Shown here: in pieces, positions 17,218 through 26,337 of the stretch
Layout: each line of letters starts with the position of its first letter
Numbering within the stretch: position 1 is the stretch's first letter
Assembly: GCF_041075285.1 (NCBI RefSeq)
Contig: NZ_CP163512.1
Span: 2,976,001-3,040,000, forward strand
Direction of reading: 5' to 3'
Length of the DNA stretch: 64,000 bases
Origin: Providencia rettgeri
GTDB lineage: Bacteria > Pseudomonadota > Gammaproteobacteria > Enterobacterales > Enterobacteriaceae
Position numbers and translations under genes: made by a program
Notes under the pieces: generated by a model
What the model saw: only the letters and a program-made list of their open reading frames with translations
Told to the model about the DNA's origin: nothing
Databases searched by the model: none

Positions 17218-18166
17218 AACGTTGTTGCTTCAACAGTAAATATAAAAAAATAACCGCGCCAACCACACCTAAAATCACACTTGCTGGTATTTCAAATGGA
17301 TAGCGGATTAAACGCCCAATAATGTCGCACAATAACACTAAGCTACCACCCGCAATACATATCCATGGAATGGTTTTGCGTATGTTATCCCCCATCACTA
17401 AACTCACAAGATTTGGAATAATTAAGCCAAGGAAAGGTAAGGCCCCAACCACTACCACCACCACTCCGCTAACTAGGGCGATAATGGATAAGCCGACAGT
17501 CATGACTTTACGATAATTGAGCCCCACATTGATGGAAAACTCACGCCCCATGCCAGCGACAGTAAAGCTGTCTGCAATCCAACACGCGATTAGCGTCAGA
17601 ATGCCCACCAGCCAAAGTAGTTCATAGCGACCTTGAATGATGCTCGAGAAGTCACCACTCATCCATGCCCCAAGGGATTGGAGTAAATCAAAATAATAGG
17701 CAGTGAAGATAGTTAATGCGCTAATGACGGCACCTAACATGATCCCAACTAATGGGACAATCAACGCGGACTTTAAAATCACTCGGCGTAATAACATCAT
17801 AAACAGCATTGTGCCGATCAGGGCAAAGCCACTCGCAACGACCATTTTGGTCATAATACTTGCCGCAGGAAACAGGATCATTACGGTCAGTAAACCTAAG
17901 CTTGCAGACTGTGTGGTTCCAGCAAGAGAAGGCTCAACAAAGCGGTTTTGTGTGAGTAACTGCATGATAAGCCCTGCAACACTCATGGCACTACCCGCTA
18001 AAATTAAGGAGACAGTTCGGGGAATTCGGCTAATAAAAAAGATGTCTTGCATCTCTGGGTCGGTGAAAAGCGAAACGGGTGACACATCACCCGCTCCAAC
18101 AAACAAGCTTAAAACCGCTAAAACCAATAAAGCGATAATTCCACAAAAAAGATAAAGCGTTTTCAT
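17204..18166 (-). CDS. Siderophore ABC importer, permease 1
   Basis: A 320-residue FecCD-family permease. RIPRTVSLILAGSAMSVAGL is the diagnostic N-terminal motif, and GALPFLGLIIPNLVSLVMGDN is the ATPase-coupling region. It lies 3 bases downstream of the binding-protein gene and overlaps the second permease gene. It is of the YclN/FatD/VctD type and translocates the ferric siderophore into the cytoplasm with its partner. Confidence 0.9.
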   Translation of the reverse strand: MKTLYLFCGIIALLVLAVLSLFVGAGDVSPVSLFTDPEMQDIFFISRIPRTVSLILAGSAMSVAGLIMQLLTQNRFVEPSLAGTTQSASLGLLTVMILFPAASIMTKMVVASGFALIGTMLFMMLLRRVILKSALIVPLVGIMLGAVISALTIFTAYYFDLLQSLGAWMSGDFSSIIQGRYELLWLVGILTLIACWIADSFTVAGMGREFSINVGLNYRKVMTVGLSIIALVSGVVVVVVGALPFLGLIIPNLVSLVMGDNIRKTIPWICIAGGSLVLLCDIIGRLIRYPFEIPASVILGVVGAVIFLYLLLKQQRYAKS

Positions 18167-18169
18167 GGG

Positions 18170-19138
18170 TTATTTTGCTTGGCTCTTCTCTAATGCAGTA
18201 TTGATATCATCCATTAATTGAGAATAAGTTTGGATACCGCCTGCGATGTATACCGCTGTTGGGTCAAGGTAGGTAATTTGGCCTTTTTCCCACGCTGCTG
18301 TTTTTCTTACTAATGCGTTATCAAGGACTTCCGCTGCGGGTTGCGCATCTGCTTTACCAATCGCACTATCACGGTCAATGACAAACAGCCAGTCTGGGTT
18401 TAACTTCACGAGTAGCTCGGCATTAACGATATTACCGTGGCGCCCTGTATTTTCTTCAAATACATAAGCAGGTTCAAAACCTAACACATCAAAAATAAAG
18501 CCGAAGCGTGAACCTGGGCCATAAGCTGAAATCTTACCGCCACTCACTAAAATCACCATTGCTTTACCGGCTGTGGGTGCCTTGGTTTTGATACCATCAA
18601 TTTTCGTGTTGAAATCAGCAATCAACTTTTTAGCTTCATCTTCTTTTCCAAATAACATACCTAGTTCATTAGTACGTTCAGTTAAGCTGCCAATGAAGTT
18701 TTTGTTATCAATATCTAAAGAAATGGTTGGCGCAACACCACTTAGCTTGTCATAGGCATCACGAGCACGGCTACCGCCTAAAATCAGATCGGGTTTTGCA
18801 TTACTTAATGCTTCATAAGCGGGCTCAAACAGCGTCCCGCCATTAATATATTCTGAACCGCTATATTTGGTTAAAAACTCAGGGAAACGGACGTTGGTTT
18901 GTGGAACACCAGCCACTGGAGCACCTAATGCATCCATGATATCCAGCGTTTCCATATTCATCACAATCACTTTTTGCGGATGACGAGGAATTTCAGTCTT
19001 ACCTTGAACGTGCTCAATCGTAATCGTTTGTTTCTCAGCAGGTTGGGTTGTTCCTGCCGTTTCTTTCGTGTCATCACAACCCGCCAAGACTAAAGCAGAT
19101 AATAAGGCAAGGCCTGAAACTAATGATTTTGCAAACAT
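18170..19138 (-). CDS. Siderophore-binding periplasmic lipoprotein
   Basis: A FatB/CeuE-like substrate-binding protein of 322 residues. The start at ATG 19138 (MFAKSLV) is fixed by GGAGGA a few bases upstream; a longer frame from 19156 would have to translate through that site. The signal sequence ends in a lipobox VLAGC, so the mature protein should be lipid-anchored at Cys21. Two lobes follow (HPQKVIVMNMETLDIMDALG near the start and WEKGQITYLDPTAVYIAGG near the end). It presents ferric siderophore to the permeases. No outer-membrane receptor or siderophore synthesis gene lies in the window, so the siderophore may be imported from other organisms. Confidence 0.9.
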   Translation of the reverse strand: MFAKSLVSGLALLSALVLAGCDDTKETAGTTQPAEKQTITIEHVQGKTEIPRHPQKVIVMNMETLDIMDALGAPVAGVPQTNVRFPEFLTKYSGSEYINGGTLFEPAYEALSNAKPDLILGGSRARDAYDKLSGVAPTISLDIDNKNFIGSLTERTNELGMLFGKEDEAKKLIADFNTKIDGIKTKAPTAGKAMVILVSGGKISAYGPGSRFGFIFDVLGFEPAYVFEENTGRHGNIVNAELLVKLNPDWLFVIDRDSAIGKADAQPAAEVLDNALVRKTAAWEKGQITYLDPTAVYIAGGIQTYSQLMDDINTALEKSQAK

Positions 19139-19222
19139 CTCATTTCCTCCATCCATCTATAAAAGTACTGATGATAAAATCCCAACGTGTCAAAGAGGAG
19201 GGTATCTTACACGTTATTAAGC

Positions 19223-19241
19223 GCTAATGATATTAGTTTGC
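19223..19241. promoter_or_regulatory. Candidate Fur box upstream of the siderophore operon
   Basis: GCTAATGATATTAGTTTGC matches the 19-base Fur consensus at about 12 positions, best in the left half (TAATGAT). It lies about 85 bases upstream of the binding-protein start, where iron repression would be expected. The match is moderate. Confidence 0.45.
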
Positions 19242-19384
19242 ATTTGCATTTACTAAAAAGGTGTCAGACCGCACAAAATCCTCAATTTTAGAGATGGATG
19301 TCAACCAAGGTAACGATTTGCAATAGAAAATAGTAGAACGGAAATGATTAAAATTACGGATAGTCAATGCGTTCAGTATTAGGC

Positions 19385-19474
19385 AAAAAATAAATAGGCT
19401 GAGTCTTCGACTGTGTTTGCTTTCTGATAACTTTATGACAACGAGTAGCAGAAAACGTAATCCCAGCCTATTTA
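19385..19474 (-). terminator. Long-loop hairpin ending the fimbrial operon
   Basis: An 11-base inverted repeat (TAAATAGGCTG 19391-19401 / CAGCCTATTTA 19464-19474) encloses 62 bases with a smaller TTTCTG/CAGAAA pairing. Read on the minus strand, the distal arm is followed at once by a run of Ts, as in a terminator. Confidence 0.55.
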
Positions 19475-19499
19475 TCATTAATACTGATTTAAACTTTCA

Positions 19500-19772
19500 T
19501 CAATGGATGTCGTCTAATCGCCCATTTTCATTGAGCTGCGAACTGATATCTTCAAGGAACCAATCAATCGGTGTTCCCATCAAAAATGAAAGCTTAAACA
19601 GATGGAATAGGTCAATTTTGATCTTCCCTCTTTCATAACGAGAGATTTGTTGCTGGCTTACACCTAGCAGTTGAGCCAGTTGAAAGCCGGTATACCCCAG
19701 CTCTCTCCGTTTCTCTAAGATCCTTTGACCGACCATATAATGGATTTTTTCACTACCGTTTTCTGAATACAT
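19500..19772 (-). CDS. mrpJ: MrpJ-type fimbrial-operon regulator
   Basis: A 90-residue XRE-family DNA-binding protein. The helix-turn-helix covers about residues 15-68 (FQLAQLLGVSQQQISRYERG), flanked by short tails. It is the last gene of a fimbrial operon on the same strand, 31 bases after the tip-adhesin gene. That position and size match MrpJ of Proteus mirabilis, which is made together with fimbriae and represses flagellar genes so that cells switch from swimming to sticking. The same role here is inferred. GGTGA precedes the ATG at a good distance. Confidence 0.88.
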   Translation of the reverse strand: MYSENGSEKIHYMVGQRILEKRRELGYTGFQLAQLLGVSQQQISRYERGKIKIDLFHLFKLSFLMGTPIDWFLEDISSQLNENGRLDDIH

Positions 19773-19786
19773 ATTTTCACCATTTA

Positions 19787-19820
19787 TTAAGGTACAGTTA
19801 GAATTAAGGTACAGTTAGAA
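19787..19820. repeat. 17-base tandem duplication at the mrpH stop
   Basis: TTAAGGTACAGTTAGAA occurs twice in direct succession (19787-19803 and 19804-19820). The inner copy encodes the last codons and stop of the adhesin gene; the second lies in the spacer before mrpJ. Confidence 0.9.
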
Positions 19821-20649
19821 TAAGTGCCGCAGAACCATTGAATGGACCCGGCTTAACACGACCATTAGTTCCTAATGTCGCATAAAGTTTTACATTGTTT
19901 ATACCATCCTTTGGAACGTATAATTTAAAACCATTCTCACTTGGTGTGTTATTGTCACCTAAAGTTAGATTTGCATATAAGCTACCATCACTTCGTAAGT
20001 TTTCTCGGCTACCCATCCCAGATTTCCCTGTTGCAATTACCATTACATCCATCGCTAAGTTACAAGTGACATTGATGGTGACATCGGCCTTTTTTCCAGC
20101 TAGTTCACCTTCACTAATTCGGCCGAAATTGATAATAGGAGTAGTGTTAACAATCTTACAAGCCCCTACAGGAGGTGGTGCTATTCCGCATAAAGACCCC
20201 CTTAGCATTTCCCCTTCGGAACCATTTTGACCTGTCGTCTTACCTTCAGTCGGTTGGAAAAATAACCCCACACACTCTTGAGTTGGTTCTAGTTGTTCGC
20301 CAAAATGCTTTGTTTCGCCAGGAAAAGGAATACGGTGGACTCTTGTAAAGGCTCGTTTAACATCATTCATTGTACTAAGCCTTGTCACCTCTACTGCTGG
20401 GTATGTTGATGCACCGGGTCTTCCACTTTTCGTGTGTTTATGGTTAATCGTGATATAGCATTTGTTTGGATATTTATATGGGCACTCATTTGGTGTCGTG
20501 GGAGGATAATCATCCCAACGTGCAATTTCAAAGTAATAGGTAGCGTTATCCGACGTTCCAGTAGATTTAGTTATATAAGAAAAAATTGCCGCTGATGCAG
20601 ATGATGAAAACATGACTGCACAAAATAATACAGATAAGAACACTTTCAT
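19804..20649 (-). CDS. mrpH: MrpH-like zinc-binding fimbrial tip adhesin
   Basis: A 281-residue two-domain tip adhesin. Residues 1-20 form the signal peptide, about 21-155 the receptor-binding domain, and about 160-281 a pilin domain (ACKIVNTTPIINFGRISEG onward). His70 and His72 (NHKH) and His115 (TKHF) have the same spacing as the three zinc-ligating histidines 72, 74 and 117 of Proteus MrpH, which are needed for biofilm and receptor binding. Cysteine pairs in CPYKYPNKC and ECVG...GSLC suggest disulphides. It lies next to last in the operon, as in mrp. Zinc-dependent adhesion is therefore a well-supported inference. Confidence 0.9.
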   Translation of the reverse strand: MKVFLSVLFCAVMFSSSASAAIFSYITKSTGTSDNATYYFEIARWDDYPPTTPNECPYKYPNKCYITINHKHTKSGRPGASTYPAVEVTRLSTMNDVKRAFTRVHRIPFPGETKHFGEQLEPTQECVGLFFQPTEGKTTGQNGSEGEMLRGSLCGIAPPPVGACKIVNTTPIINFGRISEGELAGKKADVTINVTCNLAMDVMVIATGKSGMGSRENLRSDGSLYANLTLGDNNTPSENGFKLYVPKDGINNVKLYATLGTNGRVKPGPFNGSAALILTVP

Positions 20650-20666
20650 GTTAATTCACAGCCTCA

Positions 20667-21197
20667 TTATTCATAATCGAGTTTAAATGTTGCTACTGCA
20701 CTGTAAGGGCCGACTTTAATTGACTTATTTGCAATCGCGTCTGGTTCCCCCTTTAAATAAGCATAAAAACGTAATTGGTTAATCCCATCTTGTAAGGTGA
20801 TCTTGGCACCTTTTTCTTCAATATTCAGTGGTGATTTATCTGCGTTTTGTAAACCAATCGCAAATCCTGAAGCCACACTACCCGCTGATAACGCTAAAAA
20901 ACCAGGCAATGCCAAGCTTGGTGTTCCCGAAAACGTAACTTCTACTCTTTTTCCTAGGGTGGTATCACACTCTACTAATTTAATAACAAATTCTTTACTC
21001 TGTGTTTTTCCGTAGGAATAAAAGTTTTTTTCTGGTGTATCAAAAAATTCCATTTGAATATTTTCATCACCGGGTAAAATGATACAAGGCTCTTCTACGA
21101 GGTTACCAGTGATTCTTAAGTTATCAGGTACAGCTAACACGTTACTGGCATTAATAAGTAAAGCACCGGCGACCATATATTGAATTAACCTATTCAT
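20667..21197 (-). CDS. Minor fimbrial subunit (MrpG-like position)
   Basis: A 176-residue pilin-family protein with a signal peptide (about residues 1-22, ending VLA). It shows the typical early cysteine in EEPCIILPG, a second cysteine in LVECDTT, and the terminal beta-zipper motif FKLDYE with the penultimate tyrosine recognised by the chaperone. It directly precedes the tip adhesin gene, so it probably joins adhesin to shaft. Its ATG shares a base with the stop of the preceding subunit gene, implying coupled translation. Confidence 0.85.
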   Translation of the reverse strand: MNRLIQYMVAGALLINASNVLAVPDNLRITGNLVEEPCIILPGDENIQMEFFDTPEKNFYSYGKTQSKEFVIKLVECDTTLGKRVEVTFSGTPSLALPGFLALSAGSVASGFAIGLQNADKSPLNIEEKGAKITLQDGINQLRFYAYLKGEPDAIANKSIKVGPYSAVATFKLDYE

Positions 21198-21685
21198 TAT
21201 TGGTACTCCGCAAGCAATGTCCCGACTGCGCTAAATTGTTTTTCAGGCAATGTGGTTCCAGGTCTTTTTACTGGCACAACCTCTAAGACAGGAGGCTGAC
21301 CATAGCTAATTTTTAGTGGTTTATTGATTTCGAAGCCAATGCCATTTTGTGTAATGCGCATACCAAGATCTTTAATTTTTGTTTCAAGTGCTGACTTATC
21401 AAAATCGGTTGAAATTCCTTTAATGGTCAACATTAAATCCCACCCTTTTAAGTTGTCATCGCACTTAAGTGCATAGTTAATGGTTTTCGTAAAATTAACA
21501 CCATCAACCTTATGTAAACCAATATCTTTATATTCAATTACGTAGACTTTATCCTCAAATACCGTACAAGGTGGCGGAATAAGCAGAGTACCAGTAAACT
21601 CAACATTATCAGCCGCAAACGCTATGCTGACTGGAAATGTAAGCAAACTAACTATCATAGGAAGCTTTTTCATTAAGATATGCAT
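21197..21685 (-). CDS. Minor fimbrial subunit (MrpF-like position)
   Basis: A 162-residue pilin-like subunit from ATG 21685 (MHILMKKLP). AGGGG lies seven bases before this ATG, while the internal MKK start lacks a site and the upstream start at 21700 lies before it. Features are a signal peptide ending AFA, a cysteine pair (PPPCTVFED and LKCDDNL) and the C-terminal ending LAEYQ. It overlaps the next subunit gene by one base. As a minor subunit it should sit in the fimbrial tip region. Confidence 0.82.
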   Translation of the reverse strand: MHILMKKLPMIVSLLTFPVSIAFAADNVEFTGTLLIPPPCTVFEDKVYVIEYKDIGLHKVDGVNFTKTINYALKCDDNLKGWDLMLTIKGISTDFDKSALETKIKDLGMRITQNGIGFEINKPLKISYGQPPVLEVVPVKRPGTTLPEKQFSAVGTLLAEYQ

Positions 21686-21696
21686 TTTCCAGCCCC

Positions 21697-22251
21697 TCAC
21701 TGATAATCAAGTTTAATTGTAACACCGGCGGTAAAAGGACCACCGATATTCAATACGGTTGACATATCACGAACAGGTACAGCCTCAAATTGAGGTGCAT
21801 TTGGATAAACAAACTTCACTTCTTGTTTTAATTTAAGTCGGCTTCCGTTATAAGTAAATCCAACACCTAAACCAGGAATATTCGTTCTTACCGCCCGTGT
21901 TGGATCAAAATACGCAGGATCTCCCTCTAACGTCATTTTCATTTGTTCCGTCGGTCTTTTGTCACACACAATGTTGTAATTAATCGGCTTACTGTATGCA
22001 ACGCCATCAATACGCGTACTCATCACGTCTTCAAAGTCTACCGTAATCACATTACCGCCATTGATTTTGCATGCGGGTGGTTCATCCACCACTCCTTCTA
22101 TCTGTACCCAGACTACACCTGATGATGTTGCACGTGTATTTGATAGCGGTGCTAAACGTGATTCAGGCAAAGCTGCATTTGACACTGATGTTAAAAGTAC
22201 TCCAGCGAGAAATGATACTGGCAGATACCACTGCTTTTTAAAATCAATCAT
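21697..22251 (-). CDS. Additional minor fimbrial subunit
   Basis: A 184-residue pilin-family subunit with signal peptide (ending SNA), cysteines in PPACKINGG and IVCDKRP, and C-terminal IKLDYQ. It overlaps its upstream neighbour by 8 bases. Between chaperone and tip adhesin genes there are four minor subunits here, whereas the Proteus mrp operon has three (mrpE, F, G). Which of the four is the extra one cannot be settled without alignment. It is similar in layout to the following subunit (VRTNIPGLGVGFTYNG and LKDLGMRITQNGIGFEIN-like segments), so the pair may have arisen by duplication. Confidence 0.82.
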   Translation of the reverse strand: MIDFKKQWYLPVSFLAGVLLTSVSNAALPESRLAPLSNTRATSSGVVWVQIEGVVDEPPACKINGGNVITVDFEDVMSTRIDGVAYSKPINYNIVCDKRPTEQMKMTLEGDPAYFDPTRAVRTNIPGLGVGFTYNGSRLKLKQEVKFVYPNAPQFEAVPVRDMSTVLNIGGPFTAGVTIKLDYQ

Positions 22252-22825
22252 AATCCACCTTAAAGTCCATGACTGCGCTAAAACTACCTTCCGTCAGTTT
22301 TTCAGGAGTTCTTACTGGCGTGACAAAATACTGAAGAGTCCCCTGCGGTGCATCAAGAAACTGAGGGCGTCCTTGGCTTCCAAGACGAATATCTTCGCCT
22401 TGTGCATCAGTGACTTCTAACGCCAAGCCAGATACGCCTTTCACACTGAGCATTCCCGGATAATCTTTGTTAGATACCGCAACAAAAGAAATAGAAATGA
22501 CAGGTTGAATGGCATCCCATGTTGGCGTGTCCGTTCTGATATCCCTTAATCGGCTTTGAGTTCTAATGCAGTTTCGAAACTCTAACTCGAATGACACTGG
22601 TTCTGCTCTATCACCCGGGTTACGCAGTAAATAAGAAGGGATCTCCCCCAGAGACACTTCTTGGCTTATAGACTTCGTCACATCCATTGAGCAAGGTGCT
22701 TCTGTCATCATGCCATTTACTGTCAATGTTCCATGTAATCCATCGATATCCCAAGCATCCGCTCCTGATGCAAACACTGGAGTTGTGCTGAGTATGATAG
22801 TACTTATCAGGAGAGTCCTTTTCAT
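22244..22825 (-). CDS. Minor fimbrial subunit (MrpE-like position)
   Basis: A 193-residue pilin-family protein with a signal peptide (about residues 1-19), the conserved cysteine in EAPCSMDVT, a second in FRNCIRT, and FKVDYD at the C-terminus for chaperone capture. It is the first gene after the chaperone, 13 bases away, with GGAG before the ATG. The segment QEVSLGEIPSYLL is the usual pilin beta-strand before the second cysteine. It probably acts as an adaptor between shaft and tip. Confidence 0.85.
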   Translation of the reverse strand: MKRTLLISTIILSTTPVFASGADAWDIDGLHGTLTVNGMMTEAPCSMDVTKSISQEVSLGEIPSYLLRNPGDRAEPVSFELEFRNCIRTQSRLRDIRTDTPTWDAIQPVISISFVAVSNKDYPGMLSVKGVSGLALEVTDAQGEDIRLGSQGRPQFLDAPQGTLQYFVTPVRTPEKLTEGSFSAVMDFKVDYD

Positions 22826-22838
22826 TCGTTAATCTCCG

Positions 22839-23591
22839 TTATTGATTTGTCGCGGATTCAACTTTACACGTTGAACCTGAGCAACTAAACGTCAACTTAG
22901 GTCGACCACCATAGTCATTGATGTATGTTAGGACAGGCTTTGCACCCATTGCGCTGGCGCTGCCTTTAAGCATTCCGTTACTTTTTGGCGATATCATTAA
23001 TGGTTCAAATTGGCTGACCGTATCACCACCCACTTTTGAACTCGCATCCACAATTGTGACAAAATACGCTGTTGGATTCGTCACTTCATAAGCATCACCT
23101 TTACGCGTCAGCGTAATTTTCTCTTGCCATGGATTTTCTAAATCAGTACGAGTCGCATATAGTCCTTTCGGGCGATAGAACAATTTAATTCGTGTTTGTA
23201 ATGCAATCTGCAATACATTCGCTTCTTTGCTACGTGGTGGAATTTCACGCAGGTTAAAGTAAAAAACACTTTCTCTATCCTGAGGCAACTTATTAACATC
23301 AGGTAAAGATTGGATTTTCACTTGGCTACTTTCGCCAGCTTCAACACGTTGTACTGGCGGTAAAACGACTAACGGTGATTCAATTTTGTTACCATCAATA
23401 TCTTCAATCCATCCTTGAGCGAGGTAAGGTAACTCCTTATTTTCATTTTTAATATTTAAACTGATGGTTTTATCGCCACCATTGAAAATAACACGCGTTC
23501 TATCCAATGCAATGGCTGCCAGAGCTTGGCCACACAAGACGGCAGATAAAGTGAGTGTTGTTGTAATAAACGCAATCTTTTTAATGTTCAT
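22839..23591 (-). CDS. mrpD: Periplasmic fimbrial chaperone
   Basis: A 250-residue PapD-like chaperone with two immunoglobulin-like domains. The signal peptide ends ALA at about residue 25; the mature protein begins AIALDRTRVIF. The family signature ESVFYFNLREIPP lies near residue 110, and the F1-G1 loop and the conserved arginine/lysine that hold the pilin C-terminus are in DRTRVIF and RIKLFYRP. A cysteine pair (FSCSGSTC) closes the C-terminus. It lies between the usher and minor subunit genes, the MrpD position. Confidence 0.93.
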   Translation of the reverse strand: MNIKKIAFITTTLTLSAVLCGQALAAIALDRTRVIFNGGDKTISLNIKNENKELPYLAQGWIEDIDGNKIESPLVVLPPVQRVEAGESSQVKIQSLPDVNKLPQDRESVFYFNLREIPPRSKEANVLQIALQTRIKLFYRPKGLYATRTDLENPWQEKITLTRKGDAYEVTNPTAYFVTIVDASSKVGGDTVSQFEPLMISPKSNGMLKGSASAMGAKPVLTYINDYGGRPKLTFSCSGSTCKVESATNQ

Positions 23592-23626
23592 AATTCCTAA
23601 CTCTTTAAAAAATTGAATAACTCGGA

Positions 23627-26317
23627 TTACTCTACAAAATCAACATGTTGAGCAAGATCCGGTGGCTTCAATAACCAACGCTGACTTGGTGCTACCCCCT
23701 GTTGAATCGGGGCTGGAGTCACTCGCTTAGCGGGCTGCCCTACTGGTACACTTTTCGCTGGCACAAACCCAGGTACTGTAGTTGGGGCGTTTGTACATGG
23801 AAGTAAGAGTGAATTGAAATCCGCAGTTTCAATATTTTCAGGTATTTGTATTTTGCACTGAAGGCTACCATCCCAATACACATCCAAAACTTCATTCACC
23901 TTCACTCCTGAGAGATAAATCGAGCCATTATCAGTAACGATACCCATTTCTCTATTTTTCTCATTTTTGACTGTTGCACCAAATGGAGGATGACTTCCAT
24001 CTGCTAGCGCCAATCTCACCATGGTTTTTAAACCTGCTAATACCTCAAACTCACGATATGCAACCGCCCCTTCCGTTAGCGTTGCCTGCTGAATAGTTCG
24101 CACAGCCTCAACATTTTCAGGTAGTTTGTTAACATCAATCTTGGCACTAGTACGGTAGTACTCACTCACATCAGCAACAACCGCTTTCCCGAAATGGTTC
24201 GTTCTGGTTGTCGCACCAAACCCTTGTACAGGGACATTCACGGCATCTTCTGTACTCACCATAATTCGGCTGCCACCAGGTACTGTAATACGGTGTAATG
24301 CCGCACCATGCCCTGTCACCGTTGCCCCACCTTGCATTGAGAAAGCAGCCGATACACTGTCACCATTGATATAGCTGGTACTTGCCGTTAGACTTGCCAA
24401 ATCTGCATCACGGTTATAGTACGCATCAACCGTCCCACGCCCTCGAGTACTAACGCCCGAACCAATTCGATAACTACTCTTATCGTCAAGGCGGTCGTAG
24501 TAGCTAACCGTGTGTGAATTACCATCTTTTGAAACATAATTACTGTAGTTAACTGTAGCGGCATCCGCCCAAGGCATGGATAGGTTCATATACATACCGT
24601 CATCGTTCTTACTGTTATCAAACTTGTTGCGAAACGCTGTTAAACTTAAGTTAATGTTTTTAAAGCGACCAATATCAAAGTATTTTGCGATAGAAACGTT
24701 ATAACGTTTTGAAGCAGGTCGGCTCCAATAGGTTTCATGGCTGTAGTTGAGATATGCCGTTAAATCCGCATTCGTAAAATATTTATTGAACGTAATCATA
24801 TATAGCTCTTTACTGTTATCGAATATGACACCTCGATAACGACGGTCTAAATACTGATTCATACTCATAAAATCACGTTCAGAGAATCGATAACCTGCAA
24901 AGGTGACCTGACTGTCATATTCTTCAAAGCGCTTTGAATAGCTCAGACGGTAAGAAGCCCCGGTATAAATTTTGTTTTCTGTTTTAAGCTTTGCGCGTGA
25001 CTCTGTTATATCAAAAGAGATTGCACCAAAGGCCAGTAAGTCACGACCAATACCGAGTGATAATGCGTTATAGTCGCCAGCACCCAGTGCACCACCAAAT
25101 AATGACCAACCGTTCGAAACCCCCCATGTGAATTCGCCCATGACAAACCCTTGCCCTTCCGTTTCGTGCTCCATATTATTGGGACGCCCACCCGCAATTT
25201 TAAATAACACTGATCCGGGCCGTGTTAAATACGGAATTGAAGCTGTATTCATTTGGAATTCTTGTACAGAGCCATCTTGCTCTTCAACACGCACATCTAA
25301 TTTGCCACTGACAGCATCGCTTAAATCTTGAATACGAAAAGGACCTGGGGCAACTTGTGTTTCATACAACACTCGCCCTTGCTGTGAGACAGTAACTTTC
25401 GCATTAGTTTTTGCCACGCCCGTCACTTCAGGCGCATATCCACGTAGATTTGGAGGCAGCATTCTCTCATCAGAGATCAAGCTTGCCCCCATATAACGGA
25501 ATGAATCAAATAAACCCGAACGTAAAAATTGCTCCCCCATGGTCAGTTTAGCGTTCAGTTCTTTAACTGCTCGATAAGCGTAATATTGGCTCCAGTCCCA
25601 ATTTTTATCTGTAGACTGCCCGTTAGTACGATTATAACTTGCTTGCCAATCCGCTCTAAAACGCCATGGACCTAAGTTAAAGCCAGTTGTCCCATTTCCC
25701 GTTAATGAGTGCGTATTTGCAGAGTCTGTGGGTCTTGTAATATTCGCATTCAAGTTATAGTCAAAAATTAGGGCGGGTACCCCTTCATCCCAACGTGACG
25801 GTGGATCCCAATTATCAGATGTATATTCAACGTATGCCTGTGGAATAGTGATCGTAATCGTTTCTTTTGGTAAAGAACCATTCACTGTCATTCCTGGAAT
25901 GCTTTCTATATTTAAGCACTGTCCATTATGAGTAAACTGAACAACTTTTTTCCATTCACTACGCAAAGAAAGATGGTCGACGATTTCTGACGTTAAGCAT
26001 GGCTCAGTCATGCTTTCATCATCAACTATAGGCATATATTCAATATCATAAATATCCGCCAGCTCGTGGCTATTTAGATTAATCTTGAATGGATATACCC
26101 CCGGCATAACATAACCAGCACGAGAGAACTCACTTAAAGAAATATTTCCTTTATCCTGAAGATCTAAAATATCAGTATTAAACTCAATACTATCATTATC
26201 CGCATTAGCTAAATTAATATGAGCAATCGCAAGAAACACCATCGTGGCAACAGGTGTTAAAAAATAACTTACTGAGTTATGAGATACTTTATTTTTACTT
26301 TTTAATAACAGAGCCAT
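23627..26317 (-). CDS. mrpC: Fimbrial outer-membrane usher
   Basis: An 896-residue PapC/FimD-family usher. The order is signal sequence (about residues 1-39), periplasmic N-domain (EFNTDILDL, the chaperone-binding start), 24-strand beta-barrel with inserted plug (LPPNLRGYAPEVTGVAKTNA before the plug), and C-terminal domains (PPFGATVKNEKNREMGIV). The cysteine pair EPCLTSE...GQCLNI is normal for the N-domain. The last 40 residues are a proline-rich tail (VPAKSVPVGQPAKRVTP) beyond the usual domain end. It secretes and orders the subunits encoded around it. Confidence 0.95.
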   Translation of the reverse strand: MALLLKSKNKVSHNSVSYFLTPVATMVFLAIAHINLANADNDSIEFNTDILDLQDKGNISLSEFSRAGYVMPGVYPFKINLNSHELADIYDIEYMPIVDDESMTEPCLTSEIVDHLSLRSEWKKVVQFTHNGQCLNIESIPGMTVNGSLPKETITITIPQAYVEYTSDNWDPPSRWDEGVPALIFDYNLNANITRPTDSANTHSLTGNGTTGFNLGPWRFRADWQASYNRTNGQSTDKNWDWSQYYAYRAVKELNAKLTMGEQFLRSGLFDSFRYMGASLISDERMLPPNLRGYAPEVTGVAKTNAKVTVSQQGRVLYETQVAPGPFRIQDLSDAVSGKLDVRVEEQDGSVQEFQMNTASIPYLTRPGSVLFKIAGGRPNNMEHETEGQGFVMGEFTWGVSNGWSLFGGALGAGDYNALSLGIGRDLLAFGAISFDITESRAKLKTENKIYTGASYRLSYSKRFEEYDSQVTFAGYRFSERDFMSMNQYLDRRYRGVIFDNSKELYMITFNKYFTNADLTAYLNYSHETYWSRPASKRYNVSIAKYFDIGRFKNINLSLTAFRNKFDNSKNDDGMYMNLSMPWADAATVNYSNYVSKDGNSHTVSYYDRLDDKSSYRIGSGVSTRGRGTVDAYYNRDADLASLTASTSYINGDSVSAAFSMQGGATVTGHGAALHRITVPGGSRIMVSTEDAVNVPVQGFGATTRTNHFGKAVVADVSEYYRTSAKIDVNKLPENVEAVRTIQQATLTEGAVAYREFEVLAGLKTMVRLALADGSHPPFGATVKNEKNREMGIVTDNGSIYLSGVKVNEVLDVYWDGSLQCKIQIPENIETADFNSLLLPCTNAPTTVPGFVPAKSVPVGQPAKRVTPAPIQQGVAPSQRWLLKPPDLAQHVDFVE

Positions 26318-26337
26318 AATAGTCCCTTAGTAATAAC

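Larger units (their letters stand above)
19139..19499. other. Intergenic region: siderophore operon promoter and fimbrial operon end
   Basis: About 360 bases without a gene. It contains a Fur-like site near the siderophore operon and a long structured element at the end of the fimbrial operon (both listed separately). Confidence 0.5.
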
